From NCBI RefSeq assembly GCF_013376045.1, contig NZ_JABMJG010000002.1, positions 1 to 64,000 on the forward strand: DNA of 64,000 bases, in the 5' to 3' direction. The translations under genes were made by a program, and so were the position numbers. The notes under the pieces were generated by a model that worked only from the letters and a program-made list of their open reading frames with translations, searched no databases and was not told where the DNA came from. This stretch comes from Variovorax sp. SG517 (GTDB lineage Bacteria; Pseudomonadota; Gammaproteobacteria; Burkholderiales; Burkholderiaceae_C). This document shows positions 32,801 to 40,728 of the stretch, piece after piece; the first letter of the stretch is position 1, and every line of letters begins with the position of its first letter.

Positions 32801-33656
32801 CCCGGAGCCGGGCCACGTCGCCGTCGAAGCGAGGCGCGCCGGTGTCGACGTGACCCCGGCGTCGGAGCGCGTCAAGCAGGCCATTCCGATCGGCTGGGGC
32901 TCCGCTACCGATCAAATCGCGCATGACGCCACGAAGCTCGCGAAGTGGGGCGTCTCCTGCCGCGTCTCCGCCGTATAGATGCCTGCCGAGCAGCCTTGAC
33001 GCCTCGCGCCAGTCGGCGTCGCCCTCGTCCATCGAGAATCGCGCCACGTGGAAGCTGCGGGCCATGTCGACGAGATCGCCCTCGGCGGGCGGCGCCCCGC
33101 GATGCGTGGTCCAAGCCGCGTTCACAATGGCCTCCAGCGCGCCGAGCGCGGAGCGTTGCGCAGCGTTGCGCTGATTTTTCGTGACTGCCCAGCTGCCGCC
33201 CAGATCGAACGCGCGGCATCCCGCCTCGAGGTCGTCGAGTGTGCGAGCGGCATCCAATCTGACGGCGAGGACCGCCGCGCTTCGAGTCGGGTCAGGAGCA
33301 CCGCCTGCAATCTTTGCGTCAGCCATCCAGGTGGCGAGCTGATCGCCCGTTTTGGCGAGTGGCGCCTTATCTCCCGTCGCGAGGTTGGCGGACGTTTTGC
33401 TCTGGATGTGCAGCGCCCCACCGTCCGACTGCGTCACCTCGATGTCGTCGAGCGCGGTACCGGTCTCGAGGCGGATTGCCGTTGGCAGCGCTGCGTTGTT
33501 GAGGCCGAAGCGTGCTCCGACCGGGAGTCGCACAAGGATGTGGACCGCGAACCACGTCGCGACGGCTGACTGGAACGCCATCCCCGCCTCGGTGGCCCGT
33601 CCTCCCGCACGCATCGGCTTCGTCTTCGTCTTCGGGGCTGGGGTCGCGGTTGTCAT
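29886..33656 (-). CDS. Large nuclease-like/P-loop NTPase protein, candidate Avs/STAND-type defence protein
   Basis: The 1256-residue protein has three parts. Residues 20-95 contain GMAFQSAVATWFAVHILV and then TALDDIEVTQ...LHIQSKTS (D70, D71, E73, Q85, K87), the pattern of a Cap4/Mrr-like PD-(D/E)XK nuclease. Residues 322-410 carry a Walker A (GEPGAGKT, 330-337) and Walker B-like IDALDA (398-403), with a following NTPase region to about 560. Residues 560-1256 are long helical repeats. This is the effector-NTPase-sensor layout of Avs/STAND defence proteins. The assignment to that group is inference; phage defence is not shown. It is next to tRNA-Pro and co-transcribed with the 388-residue protein. 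ATG 33656 has a lysine- and threonine-rich leader. Confidence 0.75.
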   Translation of the reverse strand: MTTATPAPKTKTKPMRAGGRATEAGMAFQSAVATWFAVHILVRLPVGARFGLNNAALPTAIRLETGTALDDIEVTQSDGGALHIQSKTSANLATGDKAPLAKTGDQLATWMADAKIAGGAPDPTRSAAVLAVRLDAARTLDDLEAGCRAFDLGGSWAVTKNQRNAAQRSALGALEAIVNAAWTTHRGAPPAEGDLVDMARSFHVARFSMDEGDADWREASRLLGRHLYGGDAAGDAPLRELRGVMRDLIGSGAPADRNGLLDALRRRGHVDTGAPRFDGDVARLRATTDAELGRLAAHGRLPVGGGVTITRESDAPMTAAIASGALLVVGEPGAGKTGALVHAATALAADGAFVVFLSVDRFPGVAIAADLASELRLGHPLIETLAAVPSPGPKYLFIDALDAARGGPAEGVFASLIEQVRSELADEWIVIASIRTFDLRNGRRYRLSFAGAPADAAHADATLGAVRHFLIPRLTDADLAAAGTSSPEIAGLLASATPPLAELLRNVFNMSLASELMAGGASPGEFAGIRTQSGLIDAYEDVRMPTTGMTQAAADAAAAMAGSRRLAIRKVDVRHPDLDEVIQSGVLSAAGDLVSFAHHVLFDHVAGRYLLAWHDPDRLVAQLEGDTSAALLLAPALRFAVERIWRVDTTGKPQSWQLVCGIFSATKVDAVLGNVALRIVSENVGDLEDLAGLVARFEAEPDNPSIASLLARLSRFVAMDIEAGRVFTPERAIAWANLAELLARSDRLPLVDPARVLLQALFDHADLTDLALAPIFGRAARAMLEFAWSKSPPLHAMTGSAIRFVGRSFASDPAASRPLLDRILREPHFSQNADREAHWLAEQILPIARADPSFAAEVYACLYGQMITDTATSAFGGHRSRIMPLSSNRRQDYEHSRWQLGKSIGEFLAISPEHGTRAVIDAVIGKATTQGYSEPEELNLIDLGATKIEFRRSDIEFNAWDESDEDASPREDDVLARYVAFLRSCDVASFSSSIAAASREYATASVWTRILGVASERVAEVDGQIWPMMTKPDLLENGATLRDAMRFVAAAWPSRSHEERRGFEEMVLDDTRHADDEARERWRYILRRLLSLIPEEAFVLEQTRDFRRLMEADCELQDSKSIHTFASSRGGHKDYVRESLRREGVDMDGGPNRAVLDASDALHASVNATPTDSDAAKLATLWSEANSLLMLIDANPGLHGRVDHSAWGHVSNAVERVVSSPNFVPHADGLPDLDTVLALLARLSASKYPEPSGDVA

Positions 33657-33876
33657 GCCGACATCCTGCCGGATTTGCGGCTCTACTCCAAAGCCGCCGA
33701 CTAGTTGCCTCCTTGCGGCCGGCAGCGGGCTTCGCGTCAGTCGCGCGGGCGCAACGGACTGTCGTGATCGCTCGAAGTGATCGGCATCCGCCTTCTCCGG
33801 TGAGATAGCACTGGCACGATGCTGGCTGGCTCGTTAGACAGGATCAGCCATGTTAGACAGCCGCCGCGCAATGCAA

Positions 33877-33910
33877 AACGGCGACAGTGGCCTAAGTCAC
33901 TGTCGCCGTT
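33877..33910. terminator. Hairpin terminator downstream of tRNA-Pro
   Basis: AACGGCGACAGTG (33877-33889) pairs perfectly with 33898-33910, a 13-bp stem with an 8-base loop. On the reverse strand, where tRNA-Pro is transcribed, it lies 8 bases after the CCA end and is followed by TTTTGC. On the forward strand it is followed by a T-rich run, so it may work both ways. Confidence 0.85.
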
Positions 33911-33918
33911 CAATTTTT

Positions 33919-33995
<77 letters not shown>

Positions 33996-34030
33996 ACAAG
34001 CCTTCTATTCTAGCCCGGATAAAGGGGCTC

Positions 34031-34735
34031 TCAGCGTTTCTCGTACTGAGTCTTGCCGAAAAGAATCTCGCGCTCCTTGTCGCCGGTGATCGGCTGGCGC
34101 AGGTCTGCCAGCACTTTCACGCCGCGCTGCACGGCCGGGCGAGCGGCGATGCCGTCGAACCATTCCTTCAGATGCGGGAAGTCGGTGAGGGTGATGCCCT
34201 GGTTTTCCCAGCTGCGCAGCCACGGGAAGATGGCGATGTCGGCAATCGAATAGCTCTTGCCGGCGATGAACCTGTTCTTTGACAACTGCTTGTCGATCAC
34301 GCCGTACAGGCGCTTGGCTTCGTTGCTGTAGCGGTCGATGGCGTAGGCGATCTTCTCGGGGGCGTAGAGGCGGAAGTGATGCGCCTGTCCGAGCATGGGG
34401 CCGACGCCGCCCATCTGGAACATCAGCCACTGCAGCACGTCGTAGCGCTCGCGGTCGCCGGTGGGCAGGAACTTGCCGGTCTTGCCCGCCAGGTAGACGA
34501 GGATCGCGCCCGATTCGAAGAGCGAGATCGGCTTGCCGTCCGGGCCGTGGGGGTCGGTGATGGCGGGGATCTTGTTGTTGGGGCTGATCTGCAGGAAGTC
34601 GGGCGCGAACTGGTCGCCCTTGCCGATGTTGATGGGGTGTGCGCGATAGGGCAGCTCGCACTCCTCCAGCATGATGTGAATCTTGTGTCCGTTGGGCGTT
34701 GGCCAGGAATAGACCTCGATGGGCGATGCGGGCAT
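34031..34735 (-). CDS. Glutathione S-transferase family protein (YfcG/GstB-like)
   Basis: The 234-residue enzyme has the thioredoxin-like N-terminal domain with [20 protein letters not shown] and [20 protein letters not shown] then [20 protein letters not shown], typical of the YfcG-like disulfide-bond oxidoreductase/GST group, and a helical C-terminal domain ([20 protein letters not shown]). It binds glutathione and acts in the cytoplasm on disulfides or electrophiles. The start is ATG 34735 ([11 protein letters not shown]); a GTG 12 bases upstream would add four residues. Confidence 0.92.
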   Translation of the reverse strand: MPASPIEVYSWPTPNGHKIHIMLEECELPYRAHPINIGKGDQFAPDFLQISPNNKIPAITDPHGPDGKPISLFESGAILVYLAGKTGKFLPTGDRERYDVLQWLMFQMGGVGPMLGQAHHFRLYAPEKIAYAIDRYSNEAKRLYGVIDKQLSKNRFIAGKSYSIADIAIFPWLRSWENQGITLTDFPHLKEWFDGIAARPAVQRGVKVLADLRQPITGDKEREILFGKTQYEKR

Positions 34736-34858
34736 GTTGTCTGACACTCCGGTGATGGGCAGGGCGGGCGGTGTTTGATGCGAGCCGGCAGCATATACGC
34801 GCGATCTCAAACGCGTGCCGGCGCGGGAATTCACCGCATGCCTGCGGCCGGAATGAAC

Positions 34859-35128
34859 TCAGCCGACCTGTCTTTCGTGCGCGTTGCACCACATCCAGCT
34901 CTCGCCGGGCTCCAGCGAGCGGATGACGGGGTGGCCTTCGGCGTGCGAGTGCCTCGTGGCATGACGGTTCTTCGATGAATCGCAGCAGCCGATGTGGCCG
35001 CAATGCACGCACAGGCGAAGGTGCACCCAGGTGTCGCCGGTCTTCAGGCAGTCTTCGCAGCCGCGCCGATGCTGTGCATGGGGCTGCGCGATTTCGGTGG
35101 GCACGTGGTCGCAGGGCTCGATGGGCAA
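34859..35128 (-). CDS. UBP-type zinc finger protein
   Basis: The 89-residue protein is a single UBP zinc finger: CEDCLKTGDTWVHLRLCVHC, GHIGCCDSSKNRHATRH and HPVIRSLEPGESWMWCNAHE with the Cys/His ligands in order. Eukaryotic versions bind the ubiquitin tail; bacterial stand-alone forms have no known partner. The start is TTG 35128, chosen for AAGGAG seven bases upstream; an ATG at 35146 would include this ribosome site in the coding region. It follows the flavoprotein gene by 38 bp and is probably in the same operon. Such zinc fingers are often next to or fused with this kind of oxidoreductase. Confidence 0.85.
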   Translation of the reverse strand: MPIEPCDHVPTEIAQPHAQHRRGCEDCLKTGDTWVHLRLCVHCGHIGCCDSSKNRHATRHSHAEGHPVIRSLEPGESWMWCNAHERQVG

Positions 35129-35166
35129 ATCTCTACTCCTTGTCATTCGAAATGGCTGGCGGCGCC

Positions 35167-36849
35167 TCAGGCCACCGCCGAGGCTTGGGACAGATGCTGG
35201 TGAATCAGCGCGACCGCCGCGGCGCCTTCGCCGATGGCGCCACCCACGCGCTTGACCGAGCCCGAGCGCACGTCGCCGACGGCGAACACGCCCGGCACGC
35301 TCGATTCGAGCGGCGCGGCGGGCCGCGCCGGAAAGCCCAGGCTGGCGGCGGTGCCGGTCAGCACGAAGCCGTGTTTGTCGACCGCCACGGCGCAGCCTTC
35401 GAGCCATGAAGTCTCGGGCTCGGCGCCGACGAACAGGAAGATGTTGCGCGCCGGGCAGTCGTGTTCGTTGCCGGAGGTGTAACAGCGCCATGTCGCGCCA
35501 GTGAGCCCTTCGTCGGAGCCGCCGTGCAGGCGAACGAGCTCGGTGTGCGGCTGCAGCGAGATGTTCGGCGTGGCTTCGATGCGGTCGATCAGGTAGCGCG
35601 ACATGCTGGCCGCGAGCGACGGTCCGCGCACCAGCACGTTGACCTTGGCCGCGTGCCGCGACAGGAACACCGCCGCCTGGCCGGCAGAGTTGCCGCCGCC
35701 GACCAGCGCCACCTCCTGCCGGGCGCAGATCTTCGCTTCGATCGCCGAGGCCCAGTACCAGATGCCGCGGCCTTCGAATTCGGCAAGGCGCGGAACGTCG
35801 GGGCGGCGGTAGCGTGCGCCGCTGGCGATGACCACCGTGCGGGCGTGGATCGTGCGCCCGTCGGCCAGGGCGATGGCCAGGCTCTCCGCCGGATTGTTGC
35901 GGGAGCAGTCGAGCGAGACGACCTTGGCCGGGATCAGCATCTCGACGCCGAATTTCTGGGCCTGCACGAATGCGCGGCCCGCCAGCGCCTGCCCGGAGAT
36001 GCCGGTGGGAAAGCCCAGGTAGTTCTCGATGCGCGCGCTGGCGCCGGCCTGGCCGCCGAATGCGCGGCAGTCGAGCACGATCACGCGCAGCCCTTCGGAC
36101 GCCGCGTACACCGCCGTCGCCAGGCCGGCAGGGCCGGCGCCGACGACGGCCACGTCGAACAGCTCGTTGCGCTCGGCGGTATCGACCATGCCCAGGCAGC
36201 GGGCCAGCGCCTCGTCGCTCGGGTTGACCAGCACGGAGCCGTCGGGGCACACGGCCAGCAGCTTGCAGGCGCCGTATTGCGTGAGCAGCGCCGCGGCATC
36301 GGGGTCTTCGGCGGCGTCGACCAGGTGATAGGGATAGCCGTTGCGGCGCAGGAAGTTCTCCAGCCGCGCCATGTCGGGCGACTGCGGCTGGCCGATCAGC
36401 ACCGGCCCGCTGGCGCCGGACTCGATCAGCGCCACGCGCCGCAATATGAGTGCGCGGGTGATACGCTCGCCCAGGTCGGCCTCGGCGACGAGCAGCGCCC
36501 GCAGTTGCGCGGGGGATACGAGCAGCGCCTCGACGTCTTCGTCGGCGTGGCCGTCGACCAGGGCAGGGCGGCCGCTCAGCTGGCCGACTTCGGCCAGGAA
36601 CTCGCCCGGGCCCTGACGGACGATGGGAACCACGTGACCGAGGCCGTCGCGTTGCGTCACGGCCACGACGCCCTTGAGCAGCACGAACATGCCGGGGCCG
36701 GTTTCTCCCGCGGTGAACAGCCGCGAGCCGCGCGCGAACTGCTGCACGGTGCCGAAACGTGCAATGCGCGCAATCTCCGTGTCACTGAGGACGGGGAAGG
36801 TCTGGTGCAGGCGGCTGTTGTCGGTGCCGTTGGAGTTGGTCGTGGCCAT
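35167..36849 (-). CDS. Cyclic-nucleotide-binding-domain/thioredoxin-reductase-like flavoprotein
   Basis: The 560-residue protein has an N-terminal cNMP-binding domain (FGTVQQFARGSRLFTAGETG, MFVLLKGVVAV, at about 30-140), a short middle domain (ENFLRRNGYPYHLVDAAEDP), and a C-terminal FAD/NAD(P) reductase domain (VAVVGAGPAGLATAVYAASE at about 235, FGGQAGASARIENYLGFPTG, ALVGGGNSAGQAAVFL, and the FAD motif GVFAVGDVRSG). The thioredoxin-reductase CxxC that should precede the second GxGxxA site is absent (YWASAIEAKICARQEVALVGG). It probably transfers electrons to another partner. The following UBP zinc finger gene is likely co-expressed. Confidence 0.9.
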   Translation of the reverse strand: MATTNSNGTDNSRLHQTFPVLSDTEIARIARFGTVQQFARGSRLFTAGETGPGMFVLLKGVVAVTQRDGLGHVVPIVRQGPGEFLAEVGQLSGRPALVDGHADEDVEALLVSPAQLRALLVAEADLGERITRALILRRVALIESGASGPVLIGQPQSPDMARLENFLRRNGYPYHLVDAAEDPDAAALLTQYGACKLLAVCPDGSVLVNPSDEALARCLGMVDTAERNELFDVAVVGAGPAGLATAVYAASEGLRVIVLDCRAFGGQAGASARIENYLGFPTGISGQALAGRAFVQAQKFGVEMLIPAKVVSLDCSRNNPAESLAIALADGRTIHARTVVIASGARYRRPDVPRLAEFEGRGIWYWASAIEAKICARQEVALVGGGNSAGQAAVFLSRHAAKVNVLVRGPSLAASMSRYLIDRIEATPNISLQPHTELVRLHGGSDEGLTGATWRCYTSGNEHDCPARNIFLFVGAEPETSWLEGCAVAVDKHGFVLTGTAASLGFPARPAAPLESSVPGVFAVGDVRSGSVKRVGGAIGEGAAAVALIHQHLSQASAVA

Positions 36850-37020
36850 CGGAAAGCTCCGTTTTGAAAATCCACCGCATTAGACGACGAAGCCAGCCTG
36901 AACGGTTGCAGGCGTTTGCGTGGCGGCTGCGGGCTGTAACAACGTCACGTGCCTGCAATGTTCCTGACATGCCCGCTTCATCGCAGGTGCGGAGACTCCC
37001 TCGGCAGAAAGGGTTTCCCC

Positions 37021-37902
37021 ATGAAAGAACTGCCCAACCCGACGTTTCCGCTTTCGCAGATCGGGCTGCGCGCGGCCTTGTGGCCCGCTCCTGCAGCCGG
37101 CGCCTCCGCCGCTGCAGCCCGGACGTCGGTGCCTCAGGCCCCCGCAGTCATCCTGCCGCAGGCCATCGAATCGAAGCAAGGCATCACCGTCGGCTGGGCA
37201 CGCCACGTCGACGACGTGCGGGCCGCCCAGCGCCTTCGCTACGACGTGTTCGTCGGCGAAATGGGCGCCCGGGTTTCCTCGCCGGTCGCCGGCCACGACA
37301 TCGACCTGTTCGACGACTTCTGCGAGCACCTGCTGGTGCGCGACGAGCTGACCCAGCAGGTCATCGGCACCTACCGCGTGCTCACGCCGGCGCAGGCCCG
37401 CCGGGTCGGCAGCACCTACAGCGATACTGAATTTGACCTCACCCGCCTGCGCGACCTGCGCGAGCGCATGGTGGAGCTCGGCCGCAGCTGCGTGCACCCC
37501 GACCACCGCCAGGGCGGCGTGATCCTCGCGCTCTGGGGCGCGCTGGCCGGCTTCATGCACCGCAACAAGCTGGACACGATGATCGGCTGCGCGAGCATTC
37601 CGATGTCACACAACGGTGTCACGAACGGCGATGCGGCAGCCAGCATCTGGCGCCAGGTGTCGGCCAAGCACATGGCGCCCATCCAGTACCAGGTGCAGCC
37701 CCGCCTGCCGCTGCCAGTGGAGCGGCTCGACAGCACGCTCGACGTGGAGCCCCCGGCGCTCATCAAGGGCTACCTGCGCCTGGGTGCGAAGGTGCTCGGC
37801 GCCCCGGCCTGGGATCCGGATTTCAACGCCGCCGACCTGCCGATGCTGATGCGCATCGACGACCTGCCGGCGCGTTACCGCAAGCACTTCCTGGGCGCAT
37901 GA
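37021..37902 (+). CDS. GNAT-type acyltransferase, ornithine lipid (OlsB)-like
   Basis: The 293-residue protein has the OlsB/hemolysin-like acyltransferase fold: VGWARHVDDVRAAQRLRYDV, HDIDLFDDFCEHLLVRDE, VIGTYRVLTP and ERMVELGRSCVHPDHRQGGV, then IGCASIPM. Members transfer a 3-hydroxyacyl chain from acyl carrier protein to ornithine, the first step of phosphorus-free ornithine lipids. ATG 37021 is favoured since AGAAAGGG precedes it. No second gene (OlsA) is adjacent. Its position before ppk and the pst operon suits a phosphate-starvation role, but the substrate is inferred. A 30-residue Ala/Pro-rich segment precedes the domain. Confidence 0.75.
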   Translation: MKELPNPTFPLSQIGLRAALWPAPAAGASAAAARTSVPQAPAVILPQAIESKQGITVGWARHVDDVRAAQRLRYDVFVGEMGARVSSPVAGHDIDLFDDFCEHLLVRDELTQQVIGTYRVLTPAQARRVGSTYSDTEFDLTRLRDLRERMVELGRSCVHPDHRQGGVILALWGALAGFMHRNKLDTMIGCASIPMSHNGVTNGDAAASIWRQVSAKHMAPIQYQVQPRLPLPVERLDSTLDVEPPALIKGYLRLGAKVLGAPAWDPDFNAADLPMLMRIDDLPARYRKHFLGA

Positions 37903-37984
37903 AGCCGGCGGCCGACCGGCCCGGAACCGGGCCGCTCGCTTCTTCGCCGGGCGGGAGCCGCCAGCAGACGGCTGGCGCAACTGC

Positions 37985-38032
37985 GTCACAAGGCGGTCAC
38001 GGAACTGTCACAGGAGGGGCTGACACTGTCAT
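37985..38032 (+). promoter_or_regulatory. Array of Pho-box-like repeats upstream of ppk
   Basis: GTCAC occurs at 37985, 37996 and 38007 (11-base spacing) and GTCAT at 38028 (21 bases further), the last two inside CTGTCAC and CTGTCAT. This is the periodicity of PhoB sites (11-bp direct repeats of CTGTCAT type). The array ends 50 bases before the ppk start at 38082. Not every repeat unit is present (the unit near 38018 is degenerate). Confidence 0.65.
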
Positions 38033-38081
38033 ATTTCAGCCTACGTTTCCTCCTGTGTCGCCTGCTGCAGAATCAGTGCCC

Positions 38082-40220
38082 ATGCCATCCGCCCCCGCAG
38101 AATCGTCCCTCGACGTTGCGGCTCCCGCGTTCACCTTGCTGGATCGCGACCACAGCATTCTTTCGTTCAACGAGCGCGTGCTCGACTGGGCGCATCGCAA
38201 GGAGGTGCCGCTGATCGAGCGCCTTCGCTACCTGTGCATCGTCTCGTCGAACCTCGACGAGTTCTTCGAGGTTCGTGCCGCGCCGCACCTGATCGCAGGC
38301 AGCGCCGGCGACCACAAGGGCACCTACACGGTCGAGTCCTTCGAGCGGCTGGCCGAGGCGGCCCACAAGCTGGTGGCACGCCAGTACGCGCTGTACAACG
38401 ACGAGCTGATGCCGACGTTCGCGACGCACGGCATCCGCATCATTTCGCACGGCGAGCGCAATCCGGCCCAGCGCAAGTGGGTCAGCGAGTATTTCGAGCG
38501 CGAAGTGCGCCCGCTGCTGATTCCGGTCGGCCTCGATCCTGCGCATCCGTTCCCGCAAGTGGCGAACAAGTCGCTCAACTTCATCGTGCGGCTGGGCGGC
38601 AAGGACGCCTTCGGGCGCGAGAACCCGATCCAGATCGTCAAGCTGCCGCGCGTGCTGCCGCGGCTGATCAAGATGCCGGCCAAGGTGTCGGAGGGCAAGA
38701 CGCTCTTCGTGGCACTTTCGAGCGTGGTGCGCGCGCACCTGAGCAGCATGTTCCCGGGGCGCGAGGTGGGCGACTTCTCGCAGTTCCGTGTCACGCGGCA
38801 TTCCGACCTGGCGGTCGACGAGGAAGACGTCAAGAACCTTCGCACCGCGCTGCGACAGGGCCTGCAGCACCGCCACTACGGGCAGGCCGTGCGCCTCGAA
38901 GTCTCGGCGAGCTGTGCCGAATCGCTCGCGAGCTTCCTGCTGGCGCAGTTCAACCTGCCGCCCCAGGCGCTGTACCGGGTGCACGGCCCTGTGAACCTGG
39001 CCCGGCTCACGCAGCTGGCGGACCTGCTCGACGAGCCGCAGCTGCGCTTTCCGCCGTATCGCGCGTCGTACCCCGTCACCTTGTCGCCCGCGCAGTCGTT
39101 CTTCGAGCAGCTGCAGCGCGGCGACGTGCTGATCCACCAGCCCTTCGAGAGCTTCGAGGGTGTGCTGGCCTTCCTGCGCGAGGCGGTGCAAGACCCGCAG
39201 GTGCTGGCGATCAAGCAGACCATCTACCGCACGGGCGCCGACTCGGAAATGATGGATCTGCTGCGCGAGGCCGTTCGCCGCGGCAAGGAAGTCACCGTGG
39301 TGGTGGAACTGAAGGCCCGCTTCGACGAAGAAGCGAACATCAACTGGGCCGAGATGCTCGAGTCGATCGGCGCACAGGTGGTGTACGGCGTGGTCGGCCT
39401 GAAGACCCACGCCAAGATGCTGCTGGTGACGCGGCGCGAGGGCAAGCAGATGCGCCGCTACGGCCATCTTTCCACGGGCAACTACAACCCGCGCACCGCA
39501 AGGCTCTACACCGACATCAGCCACCTCACGGCCGATCCGCTGCTGACGGCCGACATGGAGGCCGTGTTCGTGCATCTGGCGAGCCAGAGCCGGCTGCCGA
39601 AGCTAAACCGCATGTGGCTGGCGCCGTTCGACCTGCACAAGAATGTCATCGCGCAGATCGATGCCTTGGGCGCGGCCGCCGCGGCTGGCCAGCCGACGCG
39701 AATCGTCGCCAAGATGAATGCGCTGACCGACGACGAGATCATCGCCTCGCTGGTCCGCGCCGGCCAGAAGGGCGTGAAGATCGACCTGATCGTGCGCGGC
39801 GCCTGCACGCTGCCGGCACAGGTGCCGGGTGTGACGGACAACATCCGCGTGCGCTCGGTCATCGGCCGCTTCCTCGAGCATTCGCGCGTCTTCTATTTCC
39901 GTGTTGGCGAGGACGAATCGCTGTACCTGTCCAGCGCCGACTGGATGAACCGCAACATGATGCGTCGCGTCGAGCTCGCGTGGCCCGTGACGGACCCCGG
40001 GCTGCGCCAGCGCCTGATCGACGAATGCCTGGTGGCCTATCTGCACGATGGCCGCGACGCCTGGGACCTGGGTCCGGACGGCACCTACACGCGCGTCGAC
40101 CACGACACGCACTCGGGCGAGGCGGGCGCGTCGCCCGTGGTCGAAGCCCATGGCGCGCAGGCGGCGCTCATGAACCGCTACGCATCGCGAGGGCATCTCA
40201 GAGATGCATCCAGCAACTGA
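38082..40220 (+). CDS. ppk1: Polyphosphate kinase
   Basis: The 712-residue protein has the PPK1 segments ILSFNERVLDWAHRKEVPLI (head domain), LFVALSSVVRAHLSSMFPG, FFEQLQRGDVLIHQPFESFE and the phosphorylated His in GLKTHAKMLL (His443) with the second His in LEHSRVFYF (His600). It makes inorganic polyphosphate from ATP. ATG 38082 is chosen because homology begins near residue 20; an upstream ATG at 37899 would overlap the acyltransferase stop and the Pho-box array. sixA follows 13 bp downstream. Confidence 0.95.
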   Translation: MPSAPAESSLDVAAPAFTLLDRDHSILSFNERVLDWAHRKEVPLIERLRYLCIVSSNLDEFFEVRAAPHLIAGSAGDHKGTYTVESFERLAEAAHKLVARQYALYNDELMPTFATHGIRIISHGERNPAQRKWVSEYFEREVRPLLIPVGLDPAHPFPQVANKSLNFIVRLGGKDAFGRENPIQIVKLPRVLPRLIKMPAKVSEGKTLFVALSSVVRAHLSSMFPGREVGDFSQFRVTRHSDLAVDEEDVKNLRTALRQGLQHRHYGQAVRLEVSASCAESLASFLLAQFNLPPQALYRVHGPVNLARLTQLADLLDEPQLRFPPYRASYPVTLSPAQSFFEQLQRGDVLIHQPFESFEGVLAFLREAVQDPQVLAIKQTIYRTGADSEMMDLLREAVRRGKEVTVVVELKARFDEEANINWAEMLESIGAQVVYGVVGLKTHAKMLLVTRREGKQMRRYGHLSTGNYNPRTARLYTDISHLTADPLLTADMEAVFVHLASQSRLPKLNRMWLAPFDLHKNVIAQIDALGAAAAAGQPTRIVAKMNALTDDEIIASLVRAGQKGVKIDLIVRGACTLPAQVPGVTDNIRVRSVIGRFLEHSRVFYFRVGEDESLYLSSADWMNRNMMRRVELAWPVTDPGLRQRLIDECLVAYLHDGRDAWDLGPDGTYTRVDHDTHSGEAGASPVVEAHGAQAALMNRYASRGHLRDASSN

Positions 40221-40233
40221 AGATCGAAAGACG

Positions 40234-40701
40234 ATGACCATGGACTTGATCTTCTGGCGCCACGCCGAAGCCGAGGACTGGACCGAGGGGTGCGACGACA
40301 TGCAGCGCTCGCTCACCCCGCGCGGCGAGAAGCAGGCCAAGCGGATGGCGGTCTGGTTGGACCGCCAGCTGCCGGACGGCACGCGCATCATCTGCAGCCC
40401 GGCGCGGCGCTGCGAGCAGACGGCGCTGGCGCTGGGCCGCAAATACAAGCTGCGTTCGGAGCTCGCTCCGGACACCACCCCTGAGGCGCTGCTCGGCGCA
40501 GCCGGCTGGCCCAATGGCAAATCGGTGGTGCTGATGATCGGCCACCAGCCTTCGGTGGGGCAGGCGATTTCGCTTCTGCTGGGCCTGAAGCAGGACAGCT
40601 GCCCGGTGCGCAAGGGCGCGCTGTGGTGGATCCGCACGCGCGAGCGCGACGGCGACGTGCAGACCGTCGTGGTGACGGTGCAGTCGCCGGAATTGCTTTA
40701 A
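40234..40701 (+). CDS. sixA: Phosphohistidine phosphatase SixA
   Basis: The 155-residue protein begins MTMDLIFWRHAEAEDW, with the RHG-like phosphatase motif RHAEAE, and has SPARRCEQTALAL and MIGHQPSVGQAISLLL (second His). SixA removes phosphate from His of phosphotransfer domains. It follows ppk with 13 bp between them. The start is ATG 40234; ATG 40240 is nearly equivalent. Its end is convergent with ppx 27 bp away. Confidence 0.9.
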   Translation: MTMDLIFWRHAEAEDWTEGCDDMQRSLTPRGEKQAKRMAVWLDRQLPDGTRIICSPARRCEQTALALGRKYKLRSELAPDTTPEALLGAAGWPNGKSVVLMIGHQPSVGQAISLLLGLKQDSCPVRKGALWWIRTRERDGDVQTVVVTVQSPELL

Positions 40702-40728
40702 CTGATTAGTTGGATAGCGGGCAGGGGC

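Noticed and set aside
36934..36948. CTGTAAC...GTCAC upstream of the OlsB-like gene as a Pho box
   Set aside because: The half-sites are 8 bases apart rather than 11, and the second lacks CTG, so it does not fit the consensus.
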